In this document: piece after piece, positions 1 to 11,779 of the stretch
How positions within the stretch are numbered: position 1 is the stretch's first letter
Layout: each line of letters begins with the position of its first letter
Translations under genes and position numbers: made by a program
NCBI GenBank assembly: GCA_032158295.1
Contig: CM063247.1
Span: 8,684,675 to 8,748,674, forward strand
DNA from: Pycnopodia helianthoides
Lineage: Eukaryota; Echinodermata; Asteroidea; Forcipulatida; Asteriidae
Reading direction: 5' to 3'
DNA: 64,000 nt
The notes under the pieces: model-generated
Seen by the model: the letters and a program-made list of their open reading frames with translations, nothing else
Database searches by the model: none
Told to the model about the DNA's origin: nothing

Positions 1-201
1 GAGTATCTAGGTTGATTCAATGTTGATGCTGCTGCTGCTGTTGTGTTTGTTGTTTTTATTGTTGCTGTCATTGCTGTTGTTGTTTTAAAAAAAATTACAG
101 TGTAGGGCACATGGGGTGATCCAGACATTTTCGGAAACGCATGTGCAAATCCGAGTTTTGGGCAAAGGGCGACCTCTTTTGTCACGTTTTAACCAACCAA
201 G

Positions 202-3200
202 ATGGCAGCGCCCAATAACCAGCATGTGCTCCGTCCAAAAGTTGGTGTTGGTGTTGTTATTACCAGCCCAAAACATCCAAACTCTGTCTTAATTGGCAAA
301 AGGAAAAACGTTCACGGCGATGGTTATTTTGCTCTTCCAGGAGGTCATTTAGAATTTGCGTAAGTTGTGATTATTTATTGCTATGCTCGTTTCAAATAAT
401 TAAGTTAGTGATGAAGTGACTCCGATTCCGAACCGACCCTTCCGAATCTGCGGCCGGCTAGCCGCGGCCGCAGCCTCGGGCCCCCTTCGTCGCAGTAAAG
501 TTAGAGTTTAAGAAAAGAGTAGAGTAGCCCACAGCTGGACTTCGTCTAAAATTCCTTATCCGGCAGCCACTTTATCTCCCTTAATTTCGGTCAAATTTTA
601 TCCTTACCGGTCCGGAAGCGATTTTTTTCTGCAGCACACGTCTGCTATGGAGTCAACAATTAAGGGATTAGTAGTCGCGATAATCGTAACCCTCCATCCT
701 CCCGACGGTCGGAGACCGGAGGGTTACGAGTCATGCAGTGCAAAAAAGTGGCGAAATAAAAATTTCGACTATTTTGGTCAGACTAGTCACCAGATTTGCC
801 CAACTTTTACTCCTTTCAAAAAACATGACACACATTCTAAGAACATGGATTTGATCTTCAAGGTATAATGAATCCATTCATAACACTCTAAACATCGATG
901 AAAAATTATTTGAAGAAAAAACGAACAAAAACTTACCAGAAACTGACCGAAATGTCCATGGACCGCACTTCCCCTACATCAACCAATCAGCGTAAACCAA
1001 ACCATTGTGTAGGCGTGGCGATCGTCTTGTGTGCGACTGTGCGTGCACGCAGTTAATGCATTTAACGGATTTGCGCTATTTGCAGTTTGCGCTGATAAAT
1101 TGCAGGAACAGCTTTCCAGAATGTAAATCTGTAAATTTTTCCTCATAAATATCCTGTGATTGTGCAACTCAACAAAATGCGCTCAACGACGAGTTTGCTT
1201 ACGCTGATTGGTCGAGATGTTGCTAGGTCACGAATCGCGAGGTTCGAAAACCGGACCTGAGATTGTCTACGCATCATGAAAATTTCGCTCAGTCTCTGGT
1301 AAGTTTTTGTCTTTTTTTCTTTAAATATTTTCTCAATGATGTTTTGAGTAATACGAATGGATTCATGACACATTGATGATCACATCCATGTTTTTAGAAT
1401 GTGTGTCATGTTTTTTTAAAGTTGTAAAAATTTGGTAAATCTGGTGACTAGTCGAAATTTTTATTTCGCCACTTTTTTGCACTGCATGACTCGTAACCCT
1501 CCGGTCTCCGACCGTCGGGAGGATGGAGGGTTACGATTATCGCAACTATTAAGGGATAGGCTGTTCCTTAACTGTTGACTCCGTAGACAGCGTGTGCTGC
1601 AGAACATAAATTTGCGGTCCGGAAGGGTTGACAGAATAAATACAGACTCAGACTCACTCGGAGTCTGAGAGCTAGAGGCACGGGCACTTTGTAATTTACA
1701 AAGTGTCAAAATCAGGCTCGCTACACTCCACTCCAGCATTTGCCACTACATGATAATTTTAATGAGGAATGAGTTGTTGTTTTCAAACAAATCTGACATT
1801 CGTAATTAATAATTAAACAAAAAATTCAATATCCGACTGCCTTTTTCTGAGGGAATTTTTTCATGGTTTTTGGAATTATTTCCCTTTTTAAAACATTCCT
1901 CTTGAGGAATTGGTAGCTAGAACGCTAATTGTTTTCCTTTAAGAAGAAACATCAAGCAGACATTTCATCGCGTGGCCAGAACTCAATCTTGTGCACTCAT
2001 GCACAAAGTATAGAAATGGCATTTAGTAAGTATTTTAGTAGCATTGTCAAGAGTCAAGACCACCTTCAACCATTCTGGACAGGCAAAGGTAGTCCAGTAA
2101 AGGAGATAAAGTAGAAGTTTGCTATTTTGTTGAATAAATATAGTTGCGATAATCGTAACCCTCCATCCTCCCGACGGTCGGAGACCGGAGGGTTACGAGT
2201 CATGCAGTGCAAAAAAGTGGCGAAATAAAAATTTCGACTATTTTGGTCAGACTAGTCACCAGATTTGCCCAATTTTTACCACTTTCGAAAAACATGACAC
2301 ACATTCTAAAAACATGTTTGTGATCATCAATGTGTCATGAATCCATTCATATTACTCAAAACATCATTGAGAAAATATTTTAAGAAAAAAAGACAAAAAC
2401 TTACCAGAGACTGAGCGAAAAATCTCACGAAGCGTAGACAATCTCAGGTCCGGTTTTCGAACCTTGCGATTCGTGACCTAGCAACATCTCGACCAATCAG
2501 CGTAAGCGGACTCGTCAATGAGCGCATTTTGTTGAGTTGCACAATCACAGGATATTGATGAGAAAAATTTAGAGATTGAGCGCGCATTCTGGAATGCTGT
2601 TCCTGCAATTAATCAGCGCAAACTGCAGATAGCGCAAATCCGCTTAATACATTAACTGCGTGCACGCACAGTCGCACACAGACGATCGCCACGCCTACAC
2701 AACGGTTTGGTTTACGCTGATTGGTTGGTTATGGGGAAGTGCGGTCCGTGGACATTTCGGTCAGTTTCTGGTAAGTTTTTGTTCGTTTTTTCTTCAAATA
2801 ATTTTTCAACGATGTTTTGAGTAATACGAATGGATTCATGACACATTGATGATCACATCCATGTTTTTAGAATGTGTGTCATGTTTTTTGAAAGTGGTAA
2901 AAATTGGGCAAATCTGGTGACTAGTCTGACCAAAATAGTCGAAATTGCAAATTCGCCACTTTTTTGCACTGCATGACTCGTAACCCTCCGGTCTCCGACC
3001 GTCGGGAGGATGGAGGGTTACGATTATCGCAACTAGAATAAATAGTACTACTGTACTAGTACTCTAGTGAATAGTGATTAGATTAAGCGGTAGTACAATT
3101 TGAATATTTTTATGACTTATTTAGGAAACAGAGTTTATTTTTTGCAAATATGAATATTTTAATGACTTATTTAGGAGACAGAGTTTAATTTTTGCAAATA

Positions 3201-6200
3201 GTCTCAACATCTTATCATAGATTAAGGTCCTTGTTCTTAGGTTACCATGGTACCATGGATCAAAAAGGAGGCTTTCAAAACTACATGTATGTCTGTTAAT
3301 ACTTCATATAAGGTACTGCGCTCAAAACTTGTCGACATTTTGTCTCTTTTTTTTCATATTCTTATTGAAATGACTTCAACATTTATTTGCTTAGTGACAC
3401 CTTTTCTGATTTGTGGCTCTGGGGGATTTAAAAAAAAGATGTTTTAAAAGAGAAATAAAGTCTGAAAATGTAAATGTTCTGATTCCCATCTTGTGAATCG
3501 GAAATCACAACTTCTGTGCTGGTTTGGAACCAGACTAAGATTTGTCATGGTAAATTTAACCCCAAAATGAGTCAGCACCCACGTCAGTGGCGTTCTACTT
3601 CTGGCATTATAGGCCTATCGTTGACTAAAGAATAGCCAGAGATGGCCAAAATATCCACTGCCTTTAGGCCTACATGTATATTGCACTGGTAAATTGTTTA
3701 CAATCATGGCTCATGAAAATGACTACCATGGTCATTGGGCCAGTTACTGAATTTCTTATACCATCTGAGCTTCCTGGGGAGTACACTGTACATCCATGTG
3801 TACAATGTTAAAAAAAAAGTCCTCTGAACTTTGACTAAGGTTGTTAAACGCATCTTGTATTCAGGTTAAAGAGTAGATACTTTTAGTAATTGCAAAAAAT
3901 TAGTCAGTGGCCTGACGTTTCGACCCTAGCAGAGTCTTTCTCGAAGGCCCTCAGACTCCTTCGAATATGTTCAAATGATTCTGATTTTTTTCCACCACTC
4001 ACAGGAACTTAACAAACACCTTGTTTCCAGGGGTCATACATGTAGCTTCCTAGCAGTCCATCGTTCTAGGGAGTCTGTACTCTCCAAAGGACCCAAGCAA
4101 CAACGGAGTTCCAAGGGGAAAGTTCCTTTTGTTGTTACTTTTCACCCCTCACTTCCTCCCATTCGTAAAATAACCAGTTCTAACCACCATATTCTTCACA
4201 CATCAGATCGCCTTCAACGTGCTGTACAGGAAGAACTCATAGTTGCCTACCGACGCCCACCCAGTCTCAGGGATCTCATCGTCCGGGCAGAAGTCCCACC
4301 CATTAATGATGATGTTTATCCCCCTTTGCCACAGGGTACTTTTAGGTGTTCCAACACATCAAAATGCATCGTTTGTAGACAACACATCAGGGAATCAGAC
4401 TCCTGTACCAGCCATACTGGTGGTACCACCCATAAGACAAGGGGTCATGTCACCTGCACCACAACTAATCTAATCTATCTAATATCTTGCAGAGTTTGTG
4501 GTGTTCAATATATAGGTGAAACAAGAACTACACTGAAGAGGTGTTCTGCGGCCACAGATCCACAGTCAACACCCAAAAGCTGGATACACCTGTAGGACAC
4601 CACTTAAATCTTCCTAACCCACTCCATTTTTTACATGAATTTACAGGGGATTGAGGCACTAGGTAACTCCAGAGAGACTGTCCGTCTGAGTCGGGAGAAA
4701 TTTTGGGTAAGGCGCACAAAGACCATTCAGCCCCATGGTTTGAACATCCAAGAAGGAAATGACTAATAACCTTTTGTCTTTGCCTTCTCCCTTTCCCCCA
4801 CAGATATCCATATTTTTAGTCTGCCTGCCCTATTAACTAATTATTTACTTTTCTTCCAACCTTCCATTTTGTCCTTTGTGTTTCCAACTTCTTGTGGTCT
4901 AGCTATCCCCTTCCCTCCAACCCCCCCCCTTTTGTCTCCATAATAACTGCTTGCCCCATGCTCTCTCTGAATGCCTCTTGCTTTTCTCTCTCCACTCTCT
5001 CTATTCATGTATTTCTACTTGACTGCTTTTGTCACCCTTGTACGCATGTATGTGTGTTGTCTTGTCATTTAGCCTTCGAGAAAGACTCTCCTAGGGTCGA
5101 AACGTCAGGCCACTAACTAATTTTTTGCATTTATACTACAGGTCCTTTTGGTTGGTAAGCAGTTTACAACAGCTAATTCTATTTTCTCACTTAGTATTTG
5201 TCAAAGACCAGTATCCTCACTTGGTGTTTCCCAACATGCATAAAATTACAAACCTATGAAAATTTGGGCTCAATTGGTCATTGAAGTTGGATGAAAATAA
5301 TGAAAGAAAAAACACCCTGCCTTTAAAAGATGGTTATCATAACAAGCGCACATTCAAATCAGTCAAAAAACAAATTATTTTTTATACCGTATTTCTTGTA
5401 TAAAGTATTTGTACTTGTAATCGCACACACTCGGAGGTCCAAGTACCTGGTACGTGGCTGTTGGACTTCGTACTCGGACACTTGCACTCGTACTTGATGG
5501 CCTTTAAAGGAACATTACAGAATTGGTAAGAAAAAAACTTGTAAAATATACTTTTGATCACAGATTTACATAAAACTTACACGGCCTAATGATGATGATA
5601 TAGTAGAAAACATCCCTTGAAATATTTCTGTCTGAAATGCCATATTTGATGAGAAATGAATAAACTAATTTTCCGATTGGAGTTTATCGCTCAGTGAGCG
5701 TTTTATTCATTCATTGAATACTACATGTACATGTGTATGATTTCATGCAAATGTGTAATCGGTTTTTCACTATTTTTTTGTGACCCAGATGGCCGATCGA
5801 TCTCAAACTTCTACAGGTTTGTCAGTTTATGTATATGGTGGATTGCATAAAGTGCTTACACTGCCAGCAACTGTTTTGTTAGCAAAAACCAATTCTGTAA
5901 TGTTCCTTTAAGCACTTGTACCTGAGTACTACTCAGCCACCCTTGTACATGTACTTGGAAGCTCAACTGAAAAGTACTTGACTATAACACTGGTGCTTGT
6001 ATAAAATGTCTTCCCTCTTCTCACACAGAGAGAGTTGGGAGGAATGTGCCATCAGGGAGACTGAAGAAGAAACTGGTCTGAGGATAAAGAAGGTGAAGTT
6101 TGGTACAGTGATCAACGCGGTCATCGTTGAAGAAAACTACCATTATGTCGTCATATTTATGGAGTCCGAGATTGATATGTCGTATCAAGAGGAACCAGTG

Positions 6201-8653
6201 AATGTGGAGCCGCATAAATGTGAAGGTTGGTGTGGTGTAAAACATCAGTGTGTTCTTTCCCCCCAAAATTGTTGGGATGTGGTTTCCTAAATCTACCACT
6301 ACCGGTACATCTATGTGTAAGTCCTGGCCATGCAGTCTAGTGCACTGGACTCAAGTTCTGGGGGGCTAAGACATCTGGGTGTGGGTTCGAATCCTGATCA
6401 TGACTATGTCCTTGAGCATGACACTGAACTAAAATTGCTTCTCTTTACCCAGGGGGTAACTGGGTACCTTTGAGAGCAGAGATGGTTCTTGTAATTCATT
6501 TAGCTTGGTGCATAAGCATGTATGCTTCGCAGCACAGGCTGTATACTCCCCAAGGAGCTGAGATGGTTCAAGGAATGAAATAAGTGGCTCAGTGACCACA
6601 GGTAAAATAATAATGTTCGAGCACCATGAGTTTCACTGTGCGATGGTTCAAGCACTATACAAGAAGCCACTATTGTTATTATTATTTAAATTTGATATTT
6701 TAATATCCTCGGATTAATACCCAATTGATGAAAATTGTTTTAAGTGCCAAAATGAGGAACCCAGGTATTTTATTATTATTATTATTATTTTATATGAGAT
6801 AACTCACAAGTCCAGCTGGCCACTTCAAGGTGAGGGTTACACTTTACTGATTTGGGCAATAGACCCAAATCAACTGTCACCAGGGGCCTGTTGCCAGCTA
6901 CATGTACTCCTTGGGCTGAAACAGGGCTACCTCCTTCACAGTCCTTAAGGATGTGGGCATGGGTATCATCCACTAGGGGCCTGGCTGGTAGAGCAGAATG
7001 CACTACCTACCCTTTTTTTACAAAGCAATTATGGTTAAGTGTCTTGCTCAAGGGCACAAGTGTCCCGACCGGGACTCGAACCCACACCCTGCCGCTGACA
7101 ACACCAGAGCTTTGGTCCGGTGAACTAGACCACTGGGCCGCAACACGCCATTTTGTCAGGTAGCCTGGTATTGTACATTGTTCTAATAAGGAATGATTTA
7201 AAGGGACACACCGGCTTACTGTCTACCTAATTAAGTGATGTGGAATCATAGACAATAATTTTCAGATGGTTTTTGAAAAAAAAAAAAAATCATCAAAATA
7301 TCAAGTAATTAACGAAAAATGTGAAAAAACCAAAACGCGGTCAAAGGTCAGCCTATACGCTTTTCCAGCCATTGCAACTGTCAAGTTTACGTGACAAGTA
7401 GACTAGTGCTCTGTTTATGTATTAATTATAACAATGGCGAGGCATGAGATTCCAGTCTTCATATCCATCAAGCACAAATTCACGTGTAATTAAAAAACCT
7501 ACATAAACACAGTCCGATCCACCCAACTTGTATTCTGTGGACATCGTGCAGCTATTCGTCGTCGTTCGCCGCGTGTGTTTGGCAGGCATCACGTTACGTG
7601 ACAAATAGCTAGGGGTCCAGACTAAAAACCCTCGTAAAACACAACGTAATTAATGGTCTGACTCCCTACCCCTCCCAAGCTCACGACTAGACCGGCAAGC
7701 TGGGTAGTTCATGCCCACGGGGTTTATCTCTCTGGCCCCACGAGACAGGGCACTGGCTGTAAGGCCACGACCCAAGGTTTACGTTCCGCTAGCTCCCATG
7801 CTGCTGCGCAGTAAAACACTCATCCGCTGCACGGACTTTCTGAAAGCGAATCTTACGTTCGATTTTTCATCATTATTTACAGCTTGTATCCATAATCTGA
7901 ATACATAGTATTTTTTGTCAAATACTGATAAACAATAGTATAAAAACACACACTTAAATTTGGTTCAGTAATTTACTTTTATACGGCTGGAAGTAAAACT
8001 AACTTTAAAGATCACGTGACTTTTCGGAACCACATTTTGGTTCTGAAAAATCATGTGACCTTCGTTTTTTTTTTAAATGCTTGAAAACGACCAAATTTGA
8101 TGGTTTCTTTTATGAACCATTCTTCTCCATTACAGGGAGACCTTTTAAATCATGTTTTAGTCTATTTTGTAGCCCAATTAGCCCAACGAAGCCGGTGTGT
8201 CCCTTTAACAATCATTTTTCATTTTTTAAGTTAATTCTTTGGTTTTATTTTATGATGGATCAAAATGATATCAAGACCTTATTTTTGTCAGTTAAAGTTT
8301 TTTGATAACTAGATGTATTTAAAAAAAATAAGATAAAGATGTGCGTTTCACATAGGGCTGGAACTTTATCTTTGAGAGGGCATTTCACATGGAAAAACTT
8401 AAAGTATAGGAAATCAAGGCCAAGACCAGGGCAAATTCCAGGCTTTCATATTATGTGTATTGAATTTTTCAATTTATTTATTATAATCTGATATTATTGT
8501 TTTTGTTTTTTCATAGGTTGGGAATGGTGGGACTGGGACAAGTTTCCATCAACTGAGAAACTATTTCTGCCGCTGAGAATTGTCAGGGAAAGTGGCTATA
8601 ATCCCTTCAGCGTTATCTGCAAAAGCATGAAAAGTAGTGACACTGCTGTTTGA
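202..8653 (+). CDS. NUDT15: NUDT15-like Nudix hydrolase (3 exons)
   Basis: Coding exons are 202-359, 6029-6225 and 8517-8653, with GT-AG introns and matching phases, giving 163 aa against 164 in human NUDT15. The start is the ATG at 202 ([19 protein letters not shown]), followed by the LPGGHLEF segment. The Nudix box GX5EX7REUXEEXGU is complete across the exon 1/2 join: [23 protein letters not shown], so the metal-binding glutamates are present. Exon 2 continues with ENYHYV and NVEP, and exon 3 with [11 protein letters not shown], all as in NUDT15 (MTH2). The family hydrolyses oxidised or thio-modified purine nucleotides in the cytosol. Intron 1 (5.7 kb) and intron 2 (2.3 kb) are largely transposon derived. 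No lesion is visible. Family assignment is firm; substrate preference is inferred. Confidence 0.93.
609..1625. repeat. Outer inverted repeat around a nested TIR element
   Basis: The flanks of the inner element are themselves inverted copies of each other. On the left, about 609-671 reads tccgga, then ctgcagcacacg, then ggagtcaaca, then ttaaggga. On the right, about 1547-1625 gives the same order on the reverse strand with mismatches and small indels. An older palindromic element therefore seems to have been split by the insertion at 674-1546. Its true outer ends were not found. Confidence 0.55.
674..1546. mobile_element. TA-flanked foldback element, copy 1
   Basis: About 873 bp lying in NUDT15 intron 1. 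Long terminal inverted repeats begin G(T/C)(T/C)GCGATAATCGTAACC and include the ccgacggtcgg core near both ends. TA lies immediately outside each end (672-673 and 1547-1548), as expected for Tc1/mariner-type target duplications. No transposase reading frame is present, so this is non-autonomous. Copy 2 at 2143-3033 has the same ends but the opposite internal orientation. Confidence 0.8.
2143..3033. mobile_element. TA-flanked foldback element, copy 2 (opposite orientation)
   Basis: About 891 bp with the same terminal inverted repeats as 674-1546 and TA on both sides (2141-2142, 3034-3035). The internal segment containing aaccaatcagcgtaaacc on the + strand of copy 1 appears reverse-complemented here near 2700-2740, so the two copies are inverted relative to each other. 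No transposase is encoded. Confidence 0.8.
3036..3900. other. NUDT15 intron 1 sequence with no recognised feature
   Basis: No convincing exon or element was found. A short imperfect duplication around 3100-3200 repeats 'gaatattt(t/a)atgacttatttagga' followed by 'acagagttta'. Confidence 0.4.
3902..5120 (+). mobile_element. Penelope-like element fragment with inverted termini
   Basis: A degraded coding fragment (3975-4763) lies between two inverted copies of one terminal sequence. The motif ctagggtcgaaacgtcag is on the + strand near 5091-5108, and its near-perfect reverse complement is at 3911-3928. The flanking ccttcgagaaagact is inverted likewise. Inverted or direct terminal repeats are known for Penelope-like elements. 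The arm between the coding fragment and 5074 is pyrimidine-rich 3' non-coding sequence. Confidence 0.7.
3975..4763 (+). pseudogene. Penelope-like C-terminal (GIY-YIG) coding remnant
   Basis: The frame from 3975 to about 4595 carries the region upstream of a GIY-YIG endonuclease. It has a cysteine-rich stretch ([10 protein letters not shown]), then [18 protein letters not shown], then the nuclease core [11 protein letters not shown]. After TTLK the frame shifts. Recognisable continuation ([19 protein letters not shown], then [19 protein letters not shown]) occurs in other frames with an internal stop, ending at GND and TAA near 4761. The reverse transcriptase domain is missing. This is a 5'-truncated, frameshifted relic inside NUDT15 intron 1. 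Confidence 0.75.
5185..5340 (+). mobile_element. MITE fragment (family A)
   Basis: Contains gtcaaagaccagtatcctc, then ggctcaattggtcattg, then aaaacacc. The same module recurs at 13340-13725, 37150-37490, 60003-60290 and 60295-60620. Non-coding and truncated. Confidence 0.55.
5518..5907. mobile_element. TTAA-flanked MITE (family B), copy 1
   Basis: About 390 bp, ends AGGAACATTACAGAATTGGT and its inverse, each abutting TTAA. Such target sites are typical of piggyBac-type elements. No coding capacity. Sister copies are at 18872-19256 and 26001-26387. Confidence 0.8.
6310..6690 (+). mobile_element. tRNA-headed SINE in NUDT15 intron 2
   Basis: The head has a box-A-like segment (gcagtctagtgcactgg) and a clear box B (gggttcgaatcc). 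The body reads ccttgagcatgacac and aaaattgcttctctttaccc. The tail (gaatgaaataagtggc, caagcactatacaagaagcc) ends in (ttattattatt)n near 6675-6690. A related tail is at 60725-60985. Confidence 0.7.
6880..7165 (-). mobile_element. tRNA-headed SINE, minus strand
   Basis: Read on the - strand from 7155, the head has box A (gcccagtggtctagttc) and box B (gggttcgagtccc), then gggacacttgtgcccttgag and aagacacttaaccataattg. This is a classic polymerase III SINE layout. Related heads are at 12165-12370, 25860-26000 and 59900-60000. Confidence 0.7.
7202..8204. mobile_element. TTAA-flanked MITE, ~1.0 kb (family C)
   Basis: Terminal inverted repeats AGGGACACACCGGCTT (7202-7217) and AAGCCGGTGTGTCCCT (8189-8204) are perfect inverses, each next to TTAA. 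The interior (7218-8188) is non-coding. Lies in NUDT15 intron 2. Confidence 0.8.
8345..8445. mobile_element. Short MITE relic (family D)
   Basis: Degraded copy of the element at 14122-14291: ggctggaactttatctttg, ggccaagaccagggca and attccaggct are shared in the same relative order. Confidence 0.45.
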
Positions 8654-8704
8654 AATAATGCACAGCATGGATTACAACGGTAAACTGCTCTCACTGGATC
8701 ACTA

Positions 8705-8923
8705 AAGGGCCTTGTCACATGAGGCAACTTTTACAGGCAACTTGGAGGCAACCAACTGCAGTGCATGCTGCGGGACCACTTTGGTAGCACATGAGTAATT
8801 TTTTTAAACAGTGTCTTATGATCTCCAAGACAAATATGCAAACATTTGAATGTGAATGACTTTTCTTCTTGGAGATTGCCTGGAACTGGTTGCTTGTAAA
8901 TTGCCTCGTGTGACACGACCCTT
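8705..8923. mobile_element. ~220-bp MITE just after the NUDT15 stop
   Basis: Imperfect terminal inverted repeats: aagggccttgtcacatgag on the left, and ctcgtgtgacacgaccctt on the right. The element starts 52 bp after the NUDT15 stop codon, so it may lie in the 3' UTR. Confidence 0.6.
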
Positions 8924-8934
8924 ACTCTTATTGG

Positions 8935-10010
8935 TATCAAGTTAAGGCAAAGCACTGGTGTTTGAAAATTGTAGTCAGTACACTGTTACTTTCTTTGAAT
9001 CAAGATAAGATAAACCTTTGCTAACTGTCACTACTACTTGAATCATGCTTAGGTGTAGTGCTGGTGTTTGAAAACTGCAGTAAGCATTTTGTTACTTTCT
9101 TTGAATCAATATAAGATAAACATTTGGTGATGTTTGCTAACTCAATTTTTGCTTTTTCTCCTTGAATCAAGATAAGGCAAAGCACTGGTGTTATGAAAAC
9201 TGCAGTACGCAATTTGTTACTGTCTTTGAATCAAGATAAGGTAGAGCATTGGTAATGTTTGCTAACTGTCTGCCATTTGCTTACTCTCCTTGAATCAAGA
9301 TAAGGCAAAGCACTGGTGTTATGAAAACTGCAATTTGTTACTGTCTTTGAATCAAGATAGGGTACAGCAGCGGTAATGTTTGCTAACTGTCACCATTTAC
9401 TTACTCTCCTTGAATCAAGATAAGGCAAAGTACTGGTGTTATGAAAACTGCAGTAGGCAATTTGTAACTTTCTTTGAATCAAGGTAAGGTTAAGCATTAG
9501 TAGTATCGGTAACTGTCACCATTTGCTTTTTCTCCTTGAATCAAGATAAGGCAAAGTACTGGCGTTATGTATACTTCAGTAGGCAATTTCTTACTTTCTT
9601 TGAATGAAGATAAGGTAGAGCATCAGTATTGTTTATTGACTGTTGCCATTTGCTTACTCCCCTTGAATCAAGATAAGGCAAAGCACTGGTGCTAAGAAAA
9701 CTGCAACAGGCAATTTGGTACTGTCCTTAATCAAGACAAGGTACAGCATCGGTAATGTTTGCTAACTGTCACCATTTGCTTAATCTCCTTGAATCAAGAT
9801 AAGGCAAAGCACTGGCGCTAAGAAAACTGCAGTAGGCAATTTGTTACCGTCTCAAATCAAGGTAGGGTGACTGTTGCCATTTGCTTACTCTCCTTGAATC
9901 AATATAAGGACAGGTGTTTTAAAAACTGCAAAGCAGTTTGTTACTTTCTTTGAATCAAGATATGGTATAACTTTTGTAATGTTTGCTTACTCTCTTGCTT
10001 GAAGATAAAG
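8935..10010. repeat. ~126-bp minisatellite, about 8 units
   Basis: The phrase cttgaatcaagataaggcaa recurs at about 9161, 9289, 9409, 9535, 9662 and 9788, with a degenerate copy near 9893, giving a spacing of 105-128 bp. Each unit also holds a second, similar tgaatcaagataaggtagag phrase and tttgctaactgtcacc, so the unit probably arose from a half-length duplication. Non-coding, downstream of NUDT15. Confidence 0.85.
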
Positions 10011-10334
10011 TACATCATTTGTAATGGTGGCAAAACATCTACCTCTGGTACATTTCCTCTTTTCGGTTCAGCACAATGTGTGCCATTTTTTAATAATGGC
10101 AATGCTTTTGTTATGCCCTACTGGCAATGCCAAAGGGACATATAGTGTTTGCCTTGTCCTTCCTGGTGTGAGTGTATGTATGTGTGGGCAGGTCTTGGGA
10201 TCCCCCAGAAGCCTATTGTTTTTGGACTCCAAGGTAAAATGTTGAGGTCATTATGGCTAAAACAGAAGTCCACGTTGTCCAAGCGACAACTCAAGAAGAA
10301 TGCGATTAATCTCACCAGGACATTTGTGTTTGTC

Positions 10335-10410
10335 AACACACCCTTCTTGTTTCTTCTTGTAGCCCCTTACCAAGAGTGGCTTTTAGCCTTGTTCAAGGGA
10401 AACTTGCATA
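10335..10410 (+). mobile_element. LINE 3'-end fragment
   Basis: ttcttcttgtagccccttac followed by caagagtggcttttagcctt matches the inverse of 38025-38075, which is the 3' end of a - strand LINE relic. Only the non-coding tail is present. Confidence 0.5.
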
Positions 10411-11779
10411 AACAAAATATACAAAAATGTGTAGCTTCATCCTTGGTAGCATGTGTTAGTATGCACATTAACACGTTGACTGCCGGTCATATGTTCGTAG
10501 GGCGTTCCCATTTGCCAAGTGCGGTGCGCATGCGCGCATACCAAATAGGATACCCCCCCAAAATTGAACACACACATTCTAAGGATGCCATGTCCGCACC
10601 ACTGCCAGAAGCGTATGTCATCTGTGGAAGGGGTCTGTACAGCCTTGATGAGTCATAAGACTATTATAAGAATGTATATTTTCATTCATGATCTAAATAA
10701 GTTTTATATAAGTTATGTGCAACAAATGTGTGTTTTATTTACTTTCTCCGGTCAAATAGTTCAAACTTGGGCGTGACCAAAGCTTTGTTTATAAACCTAT
10801 AACAGAGTGGACATTATTACTGTTAGACTAATAAATTATGGAGGCATGAAAGTTGTTCGGTAACATTTATACATGTGTTTATTTTATTAATAAACCAATA
10901 CTGTATAGACACATGTGTTGTACAAATCTCAATTTTATTTTCCCACGACCCAGATGGGTACAGATCAACCAATTGTTTTTCAGTCTTACTTTATGTTTTT
11001 ACAAAAAGGAATACATGGAGACTGGACACGAGGGTTATGAGCATCACAACTTAAAGATACACATATATGTACCCTGATACAGAAGAGCTCTTCTGAACAA
11101 TGAATGTTTTCTTAATACAATCATTGGATGATTGAACTTCAATTAGTGTAATGAACTCGAGTCTGTTTGCAAAGTCCCATTTTCCATATTTTGACGTACA
11201 TGTAGGTCCTGCACAACCTGCCCCCTACTCAACCTGCTCTTCCCACCCCTGCCCGACCAACCTTCTCCAACCCCTACCCAAAGTACCCACACTGTCCCCC
11301 ATCCCCCTTCACCATGACAAGATGGCAAACAAATATTACAAAAAGTGATTGCCCTGGCAGCTGAGCAAGGTTGTTAAAAAAACACAAGTTGTGATTAGAA
11401 CAAATTTATGCAAACATTTTTTTGATTAAAAATGAAAATGACTGCCAACAGTTGCTTCAGTAAAGTTAGCAATAATCTGCTTAATTATCATTTGCTTAAC
11501 AAAATGCACAAACTAATCATTTAGACAAATCGATCGACTAGATGCGTTCCAATGAAAAAGGGACCACGCATGTGTGATTTAAGTCACAAATTCAGGAAAA
11601 AGTCAGCACCCGAACTTGCTCCCAGCTGCACTTTCTGCGATTGCACATGACACAATGTGAATATGCCTGCCACTCAAAAGGATGAGGTGGAATCTCTGAC
11701 GTTGCTCAATCTGCCCTTGCTTAGGAAGTAACTGTGGACTAATCGATGCATCTGTCCATTTCATGGCTCGATATTCATG
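10411..11779. other. Intergenic stretch between NUDT15 repeats and FXN
   Basis: No gene recognised. The part nearest 11780 should contain the FXN 3' UTR (FXN is on the - strand). A C-rich patch lies at about 11215-11310 on the + strand. Confidence 0.4.

Noticed and set aside
10149..10658. 169-aa open frame
   Set aside because: No recognisable domain. It spans a LINE 3' tail and repeat debris, and looks like chance.
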